From Neobacillus niacini (GTDB lineage Bacteria; Bacillota; Bacilli; Bacillales; Cytobacillaceae): a stretch of 50,489 nucleotides of DNA. Each line of letters begins with the position of its first letter. The stretch's first letter is position 1. The position numbers and the translations under genes are program-made. This document shows, one piece after another, positions 1 to 6,980 of this stretch. The notes below the pieces were generated by a model, which was given only the letters and a program-made list of their open reading frames with translations, had not been told where the DNA came from and did not search any database. The stretch is taken from positions 1 to 50,489 of the forward strand of contig NZ_BAWM01000017.1 in NCBI RefSeq assembly GCF_000759675.1. Direction: 5' to 3'.

Positions 1-80
1 GCATTAATAGTGCAAGCACGGTTCTGGGAGGGGGTGGAGTACAATCTACCGTAAGGTAGAAAGGCTCCATTCTACTCGAC
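1..80 (+). mobile_element. 3' end of a group II intron (domains V-VI), truncated by the window edge
   Basis: The bases at 10-25 (GTGCAAGCACGGTTCT) fit the 3' strand of a group II intron domain V, whose usual form ends in CACGGTTCT. They are followed by a domain VI-like hairpin: GGAG at 36-39 pairs with CTCC at 65-68, and an inner stem CTACC-GTAA-GGTAG lies at 46-59. The element ends in ...CTACTCGAC near base 80, which fits the terminal AY of group II introns. The reverse transcriptase ORF and the 5' part lie outside the window. A matching 5' intron end is at the other edge. The exact 3' boundary is uncertain by a few bases. Confidence 0.65.
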
Positions 81-178
81 TAGCTAAAGAAGTAATGGCA
101 AACTTTGAAAATATCATCAATAAGAAAGGCTCGGATGTATTCATTTCACGTTCGGTTCGGGAGGGAAAACATAAATAG
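81..178 (+). pseudogene. 3' remnant of a gene interrupted by the group II intron
   Basis: Directly after the intron end an open frame runs for about 31 codons (AKEVMANFENIINKKG then SDVFISRSVREGKHK) to a TAG at 176-178. It has no start or ribosome site of its own, so it reads as the 3' exon of a coding sequence that the intron entered. If the intron splices correctly the gene could still be expressed. I do not recognise the protein family from this short tail; it is hydrophilic, lysine-rich and has no visible motif. Confidence 0.45.
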
Positions 179-241
179 CTGTTTAATTTCTCATATATTT
201 AGAACATAAATTAAAAGGCATTTTAGAATAAAAAAAAGAAT

Positions 242-282
242 CACTCGAACTCGTTTGTTTTCAAGTGCTCCCTTTTTTCTTT
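242..282. terminator. Bidirectional terminator-like hairpin
   Basis: CACTCGAA at 243-250 pairs with TTCAAGTG (one mismatch) at 260-267. There is a T-rich run on the + side (273-282) and an A-run at 230-238 that becomes a T-run on the minus strand. It can end the small minus-strand ORF at 410-535 as well as the remnant at 81-178. Confidence 0.5.
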
Positions 283-409
283 AATATTTAATATTACAAT
301 AAATAATCATTTTAGATAGTAGACCCCATAATAAATAATAAAAAAATATATGTCTTCAGATTTAAAATGGTTTTACAACATTTTCTCTTGACGTCTAATT
401 CATCTAAAG

Positions 410-535
410 TTAAAGTTCGTGAGAATTGAAATTATTTAAAATTGTATTATATTCTTGTTCACTAATAATCCCTAACATTTTACATAAGTAGGAATTTAAA
501 AAGATTTTTTTCTTTATTCGTTTAGTTGGAGACAT
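410..535 (-). CDS. Small hypothetical protein, 41 aa
   Basis: A 41-codon minus-strand frame begins with MSPTKRIKKKIFLNSY and ends NTILNNFNSHEL. A good ribosome site (AAGGGAG, about 8 bases before the ATG) precedes it, a TATAAT-like box lies further upstream, and a terminator hairpin sits about 130 bases downstream. The N-terminus is strongly basic and the C-terminal half (GIISEQEYNTILNNF) looks helical. No function is recognised. The ribosome site and terminator support a real gene, but the frame is short and codon evidence is weak. Confidence 0.4.
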   Translation of the reverse strand: MSPTKRIKKKIFLNSYLCKMLGIISEQEYNTILNNFNSHEL

Positions 536-650
536 CCTTATCACTCCCTTTATTCTTATTATATTTCACTCCATTAAAAAAGTTTCCTTTAACCAAAAAA
601 AATTCCTGAATGAAAAGTATTGCCTATATAAAACTTAAAATAAAAATATA

Positions 651-674
651 AACCCGTCAAAATGACAGGTTTTC
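651..674 (-). terminator. Hairpin with minus-strand T-tract
   Basis: AACCCGTCA (651-659) pairs with TGACAGGTT (663-671) around a 3-base loop. On the minus strand the stem gains a G-T pair and is followed by a T-rich run, so it fits a leftward terminator. No leftward gene lies directly before it. The 536-955 interval otherwise holds only this hairpin, the one at 782-816 and a short repeat-like stretch around 700-725. Confidence 0.4.
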
Positions 675-781
675 GGCAATTTAAAGTTTGTGAAGGATTG
701 CACTTAAAGTAACGGGTGCTTTAATGTAAGAAGAATTAAGTGATTTTAAGACTAAGATCATATTTTGGTTATTCCAGAATA

Positions 782-816
782 GGGCGCTTTCCTTGAGTAA
801 AGGAAGTGTCCTTTTT
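782..816 (+). terminator. Hairpin plus T-tract in an intergenic region
   Basis: GGGCGCTTTCCTT (782-794) pairs imperfectly with AAGGAAGTGTCC (800-811), followed by TTTTT. No gene lies directly upstream on the + strand. It may be part of a dispersed intergenic module that also includes the AACGGGTGCTT motif near 711. Confidence 0.4.
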
Positions 817-955
817 CTTGTATTTCAAGGGTTCTCATGGTTCGGTAATTTGTTATTGTCTGCGATTGTTGAATAAACTGTTTATGAATAAGACTCTCCT
901 TGAACATAATAGAATCTAGATTAATTGATTTAAACAGTAGGAGAGTGAAAGAATA

Positions 956-1138
956 ATGTTATTATCAGAAGCGAATCCATTTGTAGCTCCTGCACTTTCA
1001 ATGAATCGGATCGAAATTAATTATGGAAAGTATAATACAATTCAGATTTCCCCTAAAGAACTAAATTTATTTGTAAACGAGTTACAAACATTCAAATTAA
1101 AAACTAAACTAAAAGGATTTAACCTTTACATAAGGTAA
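956..1138 (+). CDS. Small hypothetical protein, 60 aa
   Basis: This encodes a 60-residue protein that starts MLLSEANPFVAPALSMNRIE and ends in a basic tail. A ribosome site (AGGAGAG) lies about 11 bases before the ATG. The pattern of an INYGKYNTIQIS strand followed by a helical KELNLFVNELQTF segment suggests a small alpha/beta fold. There is no signal peptide or membrane segment. The family is not recognised. It stands alone between an intergenic repeat region and the terminator of the converging PTS gene. Confidence 0.5.
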   Translation: MLLSEANPFVAPALSMNRIEINYGKYNTIQISPKELNLFVNELQTFKLKTKLKGFNLYIR

Positions 1139-1203
1139 TAAGGGGTTAAATTGATGAAAGAAGATAACGAGAAGTAAACATCGGTAAACCTTAATGCTAT
1201 TCA

Positions 1204-1234
1204 AAAGGGTTGGTCCAAATGGGACCAACCCTTT
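1204..1234. terminator. Bidirectional terminator between converging genes
   Basis: A perfect 13-bp stem, AAAGGGTTGGTCC (1204-1216) with GGACCAACCCTTT (1222-1234), closes a 5-base loop. It lies 10 bases after the stop codon of the minus-strand PTS gene and also serves the small + strand ORF. Confidence 0.85.
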
Positions 1235-1243
1235 AATAATAGA

Positions 1244-2851
1244 TTAAACTGTTAGTTTCAACAACGGATCATTTTGTTCTACTGCTTCACTATTAATGGC
1301 TTTAATGTCTAGATATTGATTGGTATTTGTAATCACCACCAATGTTGTTGTTTCAAATCCCTCTGCTTTTATTTGGTCTTTTTCAAATTCAATGAGCAGG
1401 TCGCCTTGTTTGACATGATCACCTTGTTTTATATGAGGTGTAAAGTATTTTCCTTTCAATTTTACGGTATCAAGGCCAATATAAATTAAAACTTCGGCAC
1501 CATTTTTAGACGTTATGCCAACAGCATGTCCTGTAGGAAATTGTGTTGTAATCAAACCATCAACAGGTGAATAAATTTTTCCAGCTTCCGGTTCAATGGC
1601 AATTCCTTTACCTACAGTTTCAGTTGCAAATAATGGATCATGGATAGAGCTTAAGGGAACAACTTTGCCGCGCACTGGACTTTTAATGGTCTCCAACTTT
1701 ACACCAAAAATATTTTGGGTAAAATCAACATCCACTTTTGAAGTTTTGGGCTCGTATCCCAGTAGATACGTCAATAGAAATCCGAGGACAAAAGCAGCGC
1801 CAATCCCAATTAAATATTCCCAAGTCGGTGTAAATGCAGGAATGGAAAGTACACTTGGAAGGACAAAATCATTCATCACAACTCCGACGCTTCCATTGAT
1901 AGCCCCGCCTATTGCGGCAGCAATGATAACATAAATCATGGTTTTTCGATAACGAAGGATGATTCCATAATTAATCGCTTCGGTTGTTCCAGCCAATGCA
2001 CCAGGAACGATTCCACTTGCTGCTAGTGCCTTTAAATCTTTATCCCGTGTTTTCAGAAAAACCGCAAGACCAATCCCAACCTGAGCAAATGGAGCTGCGG
2101 CCGCCATAGCAATGATGGGGTCAGGTCCAGCTGCCAGATTGGCAATAGCAAGAGGAATTATCGTCCAGTGTAATCCCATAATGGTCAGGAAAGTCCAAGA
2201 AGCACCTAAAACAGCCCCTGCTAATAGTCCACTTTTGTCGCTTAGGAAATTAATGATTGAACCTAATCCTTCCCCAAGGAGGGTGCCGATAGGGCCGAAC
2301 ACCAGCATGGTTAACGGGACGAGGATGACTAATGAAATCAAAGGATTGATAAACATTTGAATATCTTTATAAATGACTTTCTTTAAAAGTCTATCTAGAC
2401 CTGCATAAACAAATATGGCAATAAAGATTGGAAAAACCGTAGATGAATAATCTGCTAATAAGACCGGAAGGCCAAAAAAGTCGATAGTCTTCACATCGTT
2501 TTCGACAAGGTGCATAATTTCAGGAGTCAGTATAGAGGCGCCAATAACACCGCCTACATATCCGTTGGCACCCAGTTTAAGGGCAATTGATATACCGAGA
2601 AATAATGGCAAGAAATGAAAAACGGCATCTCCAGCTGCTGATAAAATTACATAGGCACCGCTTTCATTTGATAGCCAGCCTAGTGTGTTTAAAACCGATA
2701 ACATTGCTTTTAAGAGTCCAGCACCGGCGAGAACGCCGATAATTGGGGCGAAACTTCCTGAGATAACACCTAAAGCTTTAGACAACGTTGATTCTTTTGA
2801 CTCATTTGGCAAATCTGTTTGATTTGTTTGATCTTGTTTTTGATTACTCAT
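1244..2851 (-). CDS. PTS beta-glucoside/glucose-type EIIC-EIIA protein lacking EIIB
   Basis: About 535 aa. After a hydrophilic stretch of about 25 residues comes an EIIC membrane domain of the glucose/beta-glucoside family (SGSFAPIIGVLAGAGLLKAM, then about ten hydrophobic segments and GTTEAINYG). A C-terminal EIIA domain (SPVDGL...TGHAVGI...LIYIGLDTVKLKG) follows. Two oddities stand out. The usual EIIB domain with its phospho-cysteine is absent, so EIIB would have to come from another protein. In EIIA the helper His is kept (GHAVGI), but the phospho-acceptor position of the usual LIHIGIDT motif is Tyr (TAT at 1481-1483). I chose the ATG of MSNQKQ because GAGTGAGG lies at proper spacing; an in-frame ATG 21 bases upstream exists. 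A cre-like box upstream suggests CcpA control, and the divergent AraC gene is the likely specific regulator. The sugar cannot be named. Confidence 0.85.
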   Translation of the reverse strand: MSNQKQDQTNQTDLPNESKESTLSKALGVISGSFAPIIGVLAGAGLLKAMLSVLNTLGWLSNESGAYVILSAAGDAVFHFLPLFLGISIALKLGANGYVGGVIGASILTPEIMHLVENDVKTIDFFGLPVLLADYSSTVFPIFIAIFVYAGLDRLLKKVIYKDIQMFINPLISLVILVPLTMLVFGPIGTLLGEGLGSIINFLSDKSGLLAGAVLGASWTFLTIMGLHWTIIPLAIANLAAGPDPIIAMAAAAPFAQVGIGLAVFLKTRDKDLKALAASGIVPGALAGTTEAINYGIILRYRKTMIYVIIAAAIGGAINGSVGVVMNDFVLPSVLSIPAFTPTWEYLIGIGAAFVLGFLLTYLLGYEPKTSKVDVDFTQNIFGVKLETIKSPVRGKVVPLSSIHDPLFATETVGKGIAIEPEAGKIYSPVDGLITTQFPTGHAVGITSKNGAEVLIYIGLDTVKLKGKYFTPHIKQGDHVKQGDLLIEFEKDQIKAEGFETTTLVVITNTNQYLDIKAINSEAVEQNDPLLKLTV

Positions 2852-2932
2852 AGTTGTTTTCCTCACTCCCATATACTATATCTTTTGCTTTAATTTCGTA
2901 TAGTACTATTTCTTATTAATATATCCCTTATT

Positions 2933-2946
2933 TTTTACCGCTTTCA
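2933..2946 (-). promoter_or_regulatory. Putative CcpA catabolite-response element (cre)
   Basis: On the minus strand this reads TGAAAGCGGTAAAA. It matches the cre consensus TGWAANCGNTNWCA except at the penultimate base. It lies about 80 bases upstream of the PTS start, a usual position for catabolite control of sugar transport. Confidence 0.5.
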
Positions 2947-2971
2947 TTTTACCTTTATCAATATCTTAAGA

Positions 2972-3001
2972 TTGAAAGTGCTAATTTAATACTAGTATAA
3001 T
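2972..3001 (+). promoter_or_regulatory. Sigma-A promoter for the AraC gene
   Basis: TTGAAA (2972-2977) and TATAAT (2996-3001) are separated by 18 bases, about 75-90 bases upstream of the AraC start. Confidence 0.55.
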
Positions 3002-3074
3002 GAATACAAATAATTAACGTTAGGATTTATTTGATAATATCCGGATAAAGGTTAAATATAAATGAAGCGTACGA

Positions 3075-4298
3075 TTGGAGGAACTCAATCTGGAACCATC
3101 AAAAATCGTCTCGACTGCTATGAAAATTCAACATATAACCAATTTAAATACATATGTATTCGATCAAAATCGGGAGCTTGTTTACCATCATGAAATGATT
3201 TCTATCCCAGCATTCATGCCAGGTTCAGGGGAAAGAGATGTTTTATCCCTGTATGACAATATGAAACAAAGAGGACAACTATATTCCTATATAAATGAAT
3301 GGGACTTACACTATTTTGGATATTCCTTCACCGAAAAGGTGGAAGCATACACCATTATCATCGGTCCTTATTTTGATAAAATGCCGAATCTATACAGTTT
3401 ATCAAGGGAATATCGGCTCTCAAGTACACAAAGTGAAGATTTAAAGCTGTTAGTTGATAAAATCAATTTCCTAACTTTAGAACAGGCAAGCAGTTATGGA
3501 AGTGTCCTTCAGCAGTTTGCAAACATGAACGAGCAGGAAATTTTCCCGATTGTCATTGTTTCTGATAAAAGCAGCCGCCCTGTTTATAAGAAGGAAGACT
3601 ACCTCAACTTAGATAAAGAAGCGGAATTAGTTAAATTGAGATATAAGACTGAAAAAGATTTTATGCATGCTGTTGAAAGTGGAGATAAAAAAACAGCTCT
3701 ACAGCTTATTAATTCTAAAAATATGCTGTTTTCTTTTTCGGAACGCTTTCCAAATCAGCCGTTACGCAGGTTAAAAAATGTTGTTATTATATTAAATACC
3801 CTTCTGCGTACGTCGGCAAGAAACAGTCATGTACCTGCAATTATGATTCATCGGATCTCTGAAAAATATGCCAATGAAATCGAAAATGCGAATCAGGTGG
3901 AAATACTGCATCAATTAGAAGATCGCATGATTGAGGAATATTGCGATTTAGTGATTTCCAACTCATTAAGTAAATACACATCCATGACCCAACGGGTGAT
4001 TGAACATATCCTCAGCTTTTATAATAAACCAATTAATAAAGAAGAGTTGGCAGCACAATTTTCTACACATCCAAGTCATCTTTCCCGGAAATTTAAAGAA
4101 GAAACAAAAATGACCTTAACCGCTTTTCAGCAAACGTTACGAATAAATCAAGCAAAACATTTATTAAAAACGGAGAATTTATCCGTTGAGGAAATCGCCT
4201 GGACGATAGGCTATGATGATGCTTCCTACTTTGCAAGAGTATTTAAAAAGGAAACAGGCAGGACTCCCTCTCAATATCGGGATGGGGAAACAGAATAA
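3075..4298 (+). CDS. AraC-family regulator with long N-terminal sensor domain
   Basis: About 400 aa. The last 100 residues are a two-helix-turn-helix AraC DNA-binding domain (KEELAAQFSTHPSHLSRKFK, then VEEIAWTIGYDDASYFARVF and the closing KKETGRTPSQYR). The first 280 residues form a cytosolic sensor-like region typical of Bacillus AraC proteins, without predicted membrane segments. The frame opens with TTG at 3075, but GGAGG at 3077-3081 is better placed for a CTG start at 3090, so the true start is uncertain. It is divergent from the PTS gene, and I infer that it controls that transporter. Confidence 0.85.
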   Translation: MEELNLEPSKIVSTAMKIQHITNLNTYVFDQNRELVYHHEMISIPAFMPGSGERDVLSLYDNMKQRGQLYSYINEWDLHYFGYSFTEKVEAYTIIIGPYFDKMPNLYSLSREYRLSSTQSEDLKLLVDKINFLTLEQASSYGSVLQQFANMNEQEIFPIVIVSDKSSRPVYKKEDYLNLDKEAELVKLRYKTEKDFMHAVESGDKKTALQLINSKNMLFSFSERFPNQPLRRLKNVVIILNTLLRTSARNSHVPAIMIHRISEKYANEIENANQVEILHQLEDRMIEEYCDLVISNSLSKYTSMTQRVIEHILSFYNKPINKEELAAQFSTHPSHLSRKFKEETKMTLTAFQQTLRINQAKHLLKTENLSVEEIAWTIGYDDASYFARVFKKETGRTPSQYRDGETE

Positions 4299-4305
4299 GT
4301 AAAGT

Positions 4306-4348
4306 GAATTCACGCTACCCAAACTAGGTGGCGTGAATTCTTTTTTTT
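4306..4348 (+). terminator. Rho-independent terminator of the AraC gene
   Basis: GAATTCACGCTACC (4306-4319) pairs with GGTGGCGTGAATTC (4327-4340, one G-T pair) and is followed by eight T residues. Confidence 0.9.
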
Positions 4349-4354
4349 AATTAG

Positions 4355-4402
4355 GCTGTGTTAAAGCTAAATGTTGAAATCAACAGACAAATTTAACACA
4401 GC
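4355..4402. repeat. 48-bp nested inverted repeat
   Basis: Outer arms GCTGTGTTAAA (4355-4365) and TTTAACACAGC (4392-4402) are perfectly complementary. An inner palindrome TGTTGAAATCAACA lies at 4372-4385. The whole can fold into a long hairpin. It sits after the AraC terminator and 20 bases before the operator of the pentose-phosphate operon. Arms of this kind resemble small dispersed or insertion-derived elements, but no transposase is present. Confidence 0.55.
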
Positions 4403-4421
4403 ATTAAATTAAAAAACAAAT

Positions 4422-4439
4422 TATCTTTAATTCGAGATA
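4422..4439. promoter_or_regulatory. MhqR-like operator upstream of the pentose-phosphate operon
   Basis: TATCTTTAATTCGAGATA, an inverted repeat with TATCT/AGATA half-sites 8 bases apart, closely matches the published B. subtilis MhqR operator (tATCTcgaAtTCgAGATa). It ends 6 bases before the -35 box of the downstream promoter. The same element precedes quinone-response genes elsewhere in this window. Confidence 0.65.
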
Positions 4440-4445
4440 TTTTAC

Positions 4446-4491
4446 TTGACGGTTCTTAAAATAAAGATATATTATGGTTACATAAAGTAAC
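4446..4491 (+). promoter_or_regulatory. Promoter of the pentose-phosphate operon with downstream inverted repeat
   Basis: TTGACG (4446-4451), an 18-base spacer and TATTAT (4470-4475) form a sigma-A promoter. Directly after it lies GGTTACATAAAGTAAC (4476-4491), with GTTAC/GTAAC arms. TTACATAA/TTATGTAA also form a wider inverted repeat to 4498. The -10 box plus this element recurs with one change at 35847-35868 upstream of glpX, next to an HxlR-family regulator. Confidence 0.6.
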
Positions 4492-4570
4492 TTATGTAAT
4501 AAAAAATAACTTAATAACGAAAGTGTAAGAAAGATAATTATAAATTAAAAATCATTAAGGAGTGAACTAT

Positions 4571-4705
4571 ATGATTGAAGTAACTGTAAAACTAAATTAC
4601 AAAGGAAGAAATTATCAAACGAATGTCATTGTAAGAAAGGACACTCCAGAAAAACAAGTCTTACAGATAGCAAGGGAACAAGTTACAAGACAATGGACAA
4701 ATTAA
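4571..4705 (+). CDS. BA3454-family small stress-response protein, 44 aa
   Basis: The 44-residue protein (MIEVTVKLNYKGRNYQTNVI ... EQVTRQWTN) has the form of the BA3454 family of small Bacillus stress proteins. These have a short beta-hairpin start with a YKGxxYQTN motif and a helical tail ending near QW. The ribosome site AAGGAG lies 9 bases before the ATG. It is the first gene after the operator/promoter region at 4422-4491 and ends 38 bases before rpiA, so it probably leads the operon. Its molecular role is not known. Confidence 0.7.
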   Translation: MIEVTVKLNYKGRNYQTNVIVRKDTPEKQVLQIAREQVTRQWTN

Positions 4706-4743
4706 TCAGAGGAATCCAGCTTTAGTTGAAAGGGGATAATGCC

Positions 4744-5409
4744 TTGATTGAGAAAAAAGAAGTTGGAGAAAAAGCTGTAGAGTATGTGAAAGACGGAATG
4801 GTAGTTGGACTTGGTACAGGGTCTACTGTATATTATTTCATTTCAAAGCTTGGTCAATTAGTCCAGCAAGGACTATCCATTAAAGGAGTCCCTACTTCTA
4901 AGCACACAGAAAAATTAGCAATAGAACTGGGCATCCCACTTGTTTCGTTCAATGAGATTGAGCAAATTGATGTAGCAATTGATGGAGCAGATGAAGTTGA
5001 CCCAGATTTAAACCTCATTAAAGGCGGCGGCGGCGCCCTTTTAAGAGAGAAAATAATTGCAAAAGCAGCTAAAACGTTTATCATTGTTGCAGACTCACAT
5101 AAAAATGTAGATACATTAGGAACTTTTCCACTACCTATAGAAGTGGTTCCATATGGATTTGAAATGACAGTAAAACACATCCGAGAAATTGGCGGCAGTC
5201 CAATGCTACGGCAAAAGGATGGGCTCCCTTTTCTTACAGATAACGGTAACTATGTTATTGACAGTCGTTTTCAAGAAATTAAGCATCCAAAAGAATTAGA
5301 GAAAAATCTTAACCTCATTCCAGGTGTGGTGGATAATGGATTATTTGTTGGACTGGCTGATGCTGTAATTACCATTATGGATAAAAAACTTGTAACGAAA
5401 GTCCGATGA
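4744..5409 (+). CDS. rpiA: Ribose-5-phosphate isomerase A
   Basis: RpiA interconverts ribose 5-phosphate and ribulose 5-phosphate in the cytosolic pentose-phosphate pathway. The product has 221 aa, the usual length. Family motifs are present: GTGST near residue 24, TSKHT, the catalytic DGADEVD loop, and KGGGGALLREKI. The TTG at 4744 is chosen as start because AAAGGGG at 4729-4735 lies 8 bases before it; an upstream in-frame TTG (4726) overlaps that ribosome site. It belongs to a same-strand run with zwf, tkt, gnd and tal and is likely controlled by the operators at 4422-4491. Confidence 0.93.
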   Translation: MIEKKEVGEKAVEYVKDGMVVGLGTGSTVYYFISKLGQLVQQGLSIKGVPTSKHTEKLAIELGIPLVSFNEIEQIDVAIDGADEVDPDLNLIKGGGGALLREKIIAKAAKTFIIVADSHKNVDTLGTFPLPIEVVPYGFEMTVKHIREIGGSPMLRQKDGLPFLTDNGNYVIDSRFQEIKHPKELEKNLNLIPGVVDNGLFVGLADAVITIMDKKLVTKVR

Positions 5410-5453
5410 TAGATATATAAAAGAAAATAGATTACGAACATGGGGGAAGAATG

Positions 5454-6977
5454 ATGGAATCAATGACCTTTGTCTTATTTGGAGCAACAGGGGATTTAGC
5501 AAAGAGAAAAATTTTCCCTGCTCTATACAACTTGTATGTTGATCAAAAATTACCGCAGTCCATATCCATTATTGGACTGGGAAGAGGGGAACTTTCTCAA
5601 ACTGATTTTCAAGAAAGAGTGAAAGACTCTATTTTAGACTTTTCACGACGCCTAGAACATGATGCTGCTAATATGGGGGAATTTTTAGATCACTTTCGCT
5701 ACAGTAGATTGGATGTATCCCGTAAAGAAGATTATCAACAACTACTTCAATTAGTGAAGCAGCGTGAAGAAGAACTTGATTTAGAAGAAAATCGTATGTT
5801 TTATCTTTCGGTTGCACCTGATTTTTTTGACACGATTGCCTTGAACATAAAAAGTAGCGGGCTTGGTCAGACAACGGGCTGGAAACGGTTGATCATTGAA
5901 AAGCCGTTTGGTCATGATCTCCAATCTGCACGGGAACTGAATGAAAAACTAAGCGGTGCCTTTGAGGAAGAGGAAATTTATCGAATAGACCACTACTTAG
6001 GCAAACCGATGGTTCAGAACCTGGAAGCCTTGTCTTTTGCAAACCCCATTCTTCAATCGATTTGGAATAAAGATCATATTGCAAATGTTCAAATTACAGC
6101 GAGTGAAACGGTTGGGGTAGAGAAAAGAGCGGGTTATTATGATCAAGCTGGTGCAATTCGTGATATGGTTCAAAACCATATGCTGCAAATTCTAATGATG
6201 ACGACCATGGATATGCCTAAAAAAATTAACGCAGCAGGAATTAGACATGAAAAGCGGAAAATCATGGAGTCTCTTCGTCCCTTAAAAGAAAAAGATGTCC
6301 AATACGATATTGTCCGCGGCCAATACATTTCGGGAGAGGTAAACAGTCAAAAAGTTCCAAGTTATTTAGAAGAGCCAGGGGTAAATCCAAATTCCAAGAC
6401 AGATACATTTGTTGCTGCCCGTTTGTGGATGGATCATCCATCATGGACTGGGGTCCCCTTTTACATCCGTACAGGGAAAAGGATGAAGGAAAAATCAACG
6501 CGGATTGTAATTGAATTTAAGAATAAGGAAAACCAACAATATAAAAATCATCAAATTAATCCTAACTTATTAATTATTGAAATCAATCCTAATGAAAATA
6601 TTTCCTTACAATTAAACAGCAAAAACCCATTGAATAATGGAAAAGTTACACCAATTAGGATTAATTTTTCAAATGATCAAATAGGATTGGGAGTGCCTGA
6701 AGCGTACGAAAGACTAATATATGATGCTTTTAATGGGGATTCTACCTTCTTTGCTCATTGGAAAGAAGTTGAATTGTCATGGGAATGGGTACAGCCAATA
6801 TTAAATGCATTTGCAGAAAATCTAGTACCGCTCAATGAATATCAGTCGGGTTCTCACGGACCTGCTGCTGCTGATTTCTTACTTTTGGAAAATGGCTTTC
6901 AATGGTGGCTGGATGAAAAACTTCAAGAAAGCAAGGAAATGGTAATACAAACTAAGAACATTCAGGAGGAACAATAA
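5454..6977 (+). CDS. zwf: Glucose-6-phosphate dehydrogenase
   Basis: This enzyme oxidises glucose 6-phosphate to 6-phosphogluconolactone and makes NADPH, the entry step of the oxidative pentose-phosphate pathway. The product has 507 aa. The N-terminal nucleotide-binding GATGDLAKRK (near residue 9), EKPFGHDL and the active-site motif RIDHYLGKPMVQN (near residue 177) are all present. Two tandem ATGs occur at 5451 and 5454; the second has better spacing (7 bases) from the GGGGG ribosome site. Only 3 bases separate its stop from the tkt start, so the two are probably translated together. Confidence 0.95.
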   Translation: MESMTFVLFGATGDLAKRKIFPALYNLYVDQKLPQSISIIGLGRGELSQTDFQERVKDSILDFSRRLEHDAANMGEFLDHFRYSRLDVSRKEDYQQLLQLVKQREEELDLEENRMFYLSVAPDFFDTIALNIKSSGLGQTTGWKRLIIEKPFGHDLQSARELNEKLSGAFEEEEIYRIDHYLGKPMVQNLEALSFANPILQSIWNKDHIANVQITASETVGVEKRAGYYDQAGAIRDMVQNHMLQILMMTTMDMPKKINAAGIRHEKRKIMESLRPLKEKDVQYDIVRGQYISGEVNSQKVPSYLEEPGVNPNSKTDTFVAARLWMDHPSWTGVPFYIRTGKRMKEKSTRIVIEFKNKENQQYKNHQINPNLLIIEINPNENISLQLNSKNPLNNGKVTPIRINFSNDQIGLGVPEAYERLIYDAFNGDSTFFAHWKEVELSWEWVQPILNAFAENLVPLNEYQSGSHGPAAADFLLLENGFQWWLDEKLQESKEMVIQTKNIQEEQ

Positions 6978-6980
6978 ACG

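Noticed and set aside
1154..1177. Seven-codon ORF after the 60-aa gene
   Set aside because: It has a fair ribosome site but is too short to support, and no context suggests a leader peptide.
1596..2360. Plus-strand frames inside the PTS gene
   Set aside because: They are antisense shadows of a clear membrane-protein gene.
4476..4570. A T-box or other leader RNA before the BA3454 gene
   Set aside because: The leader is short, with only the TTACATAA/TTATGTAA repeat at its start; no conserved leader RNA pattern was seen.
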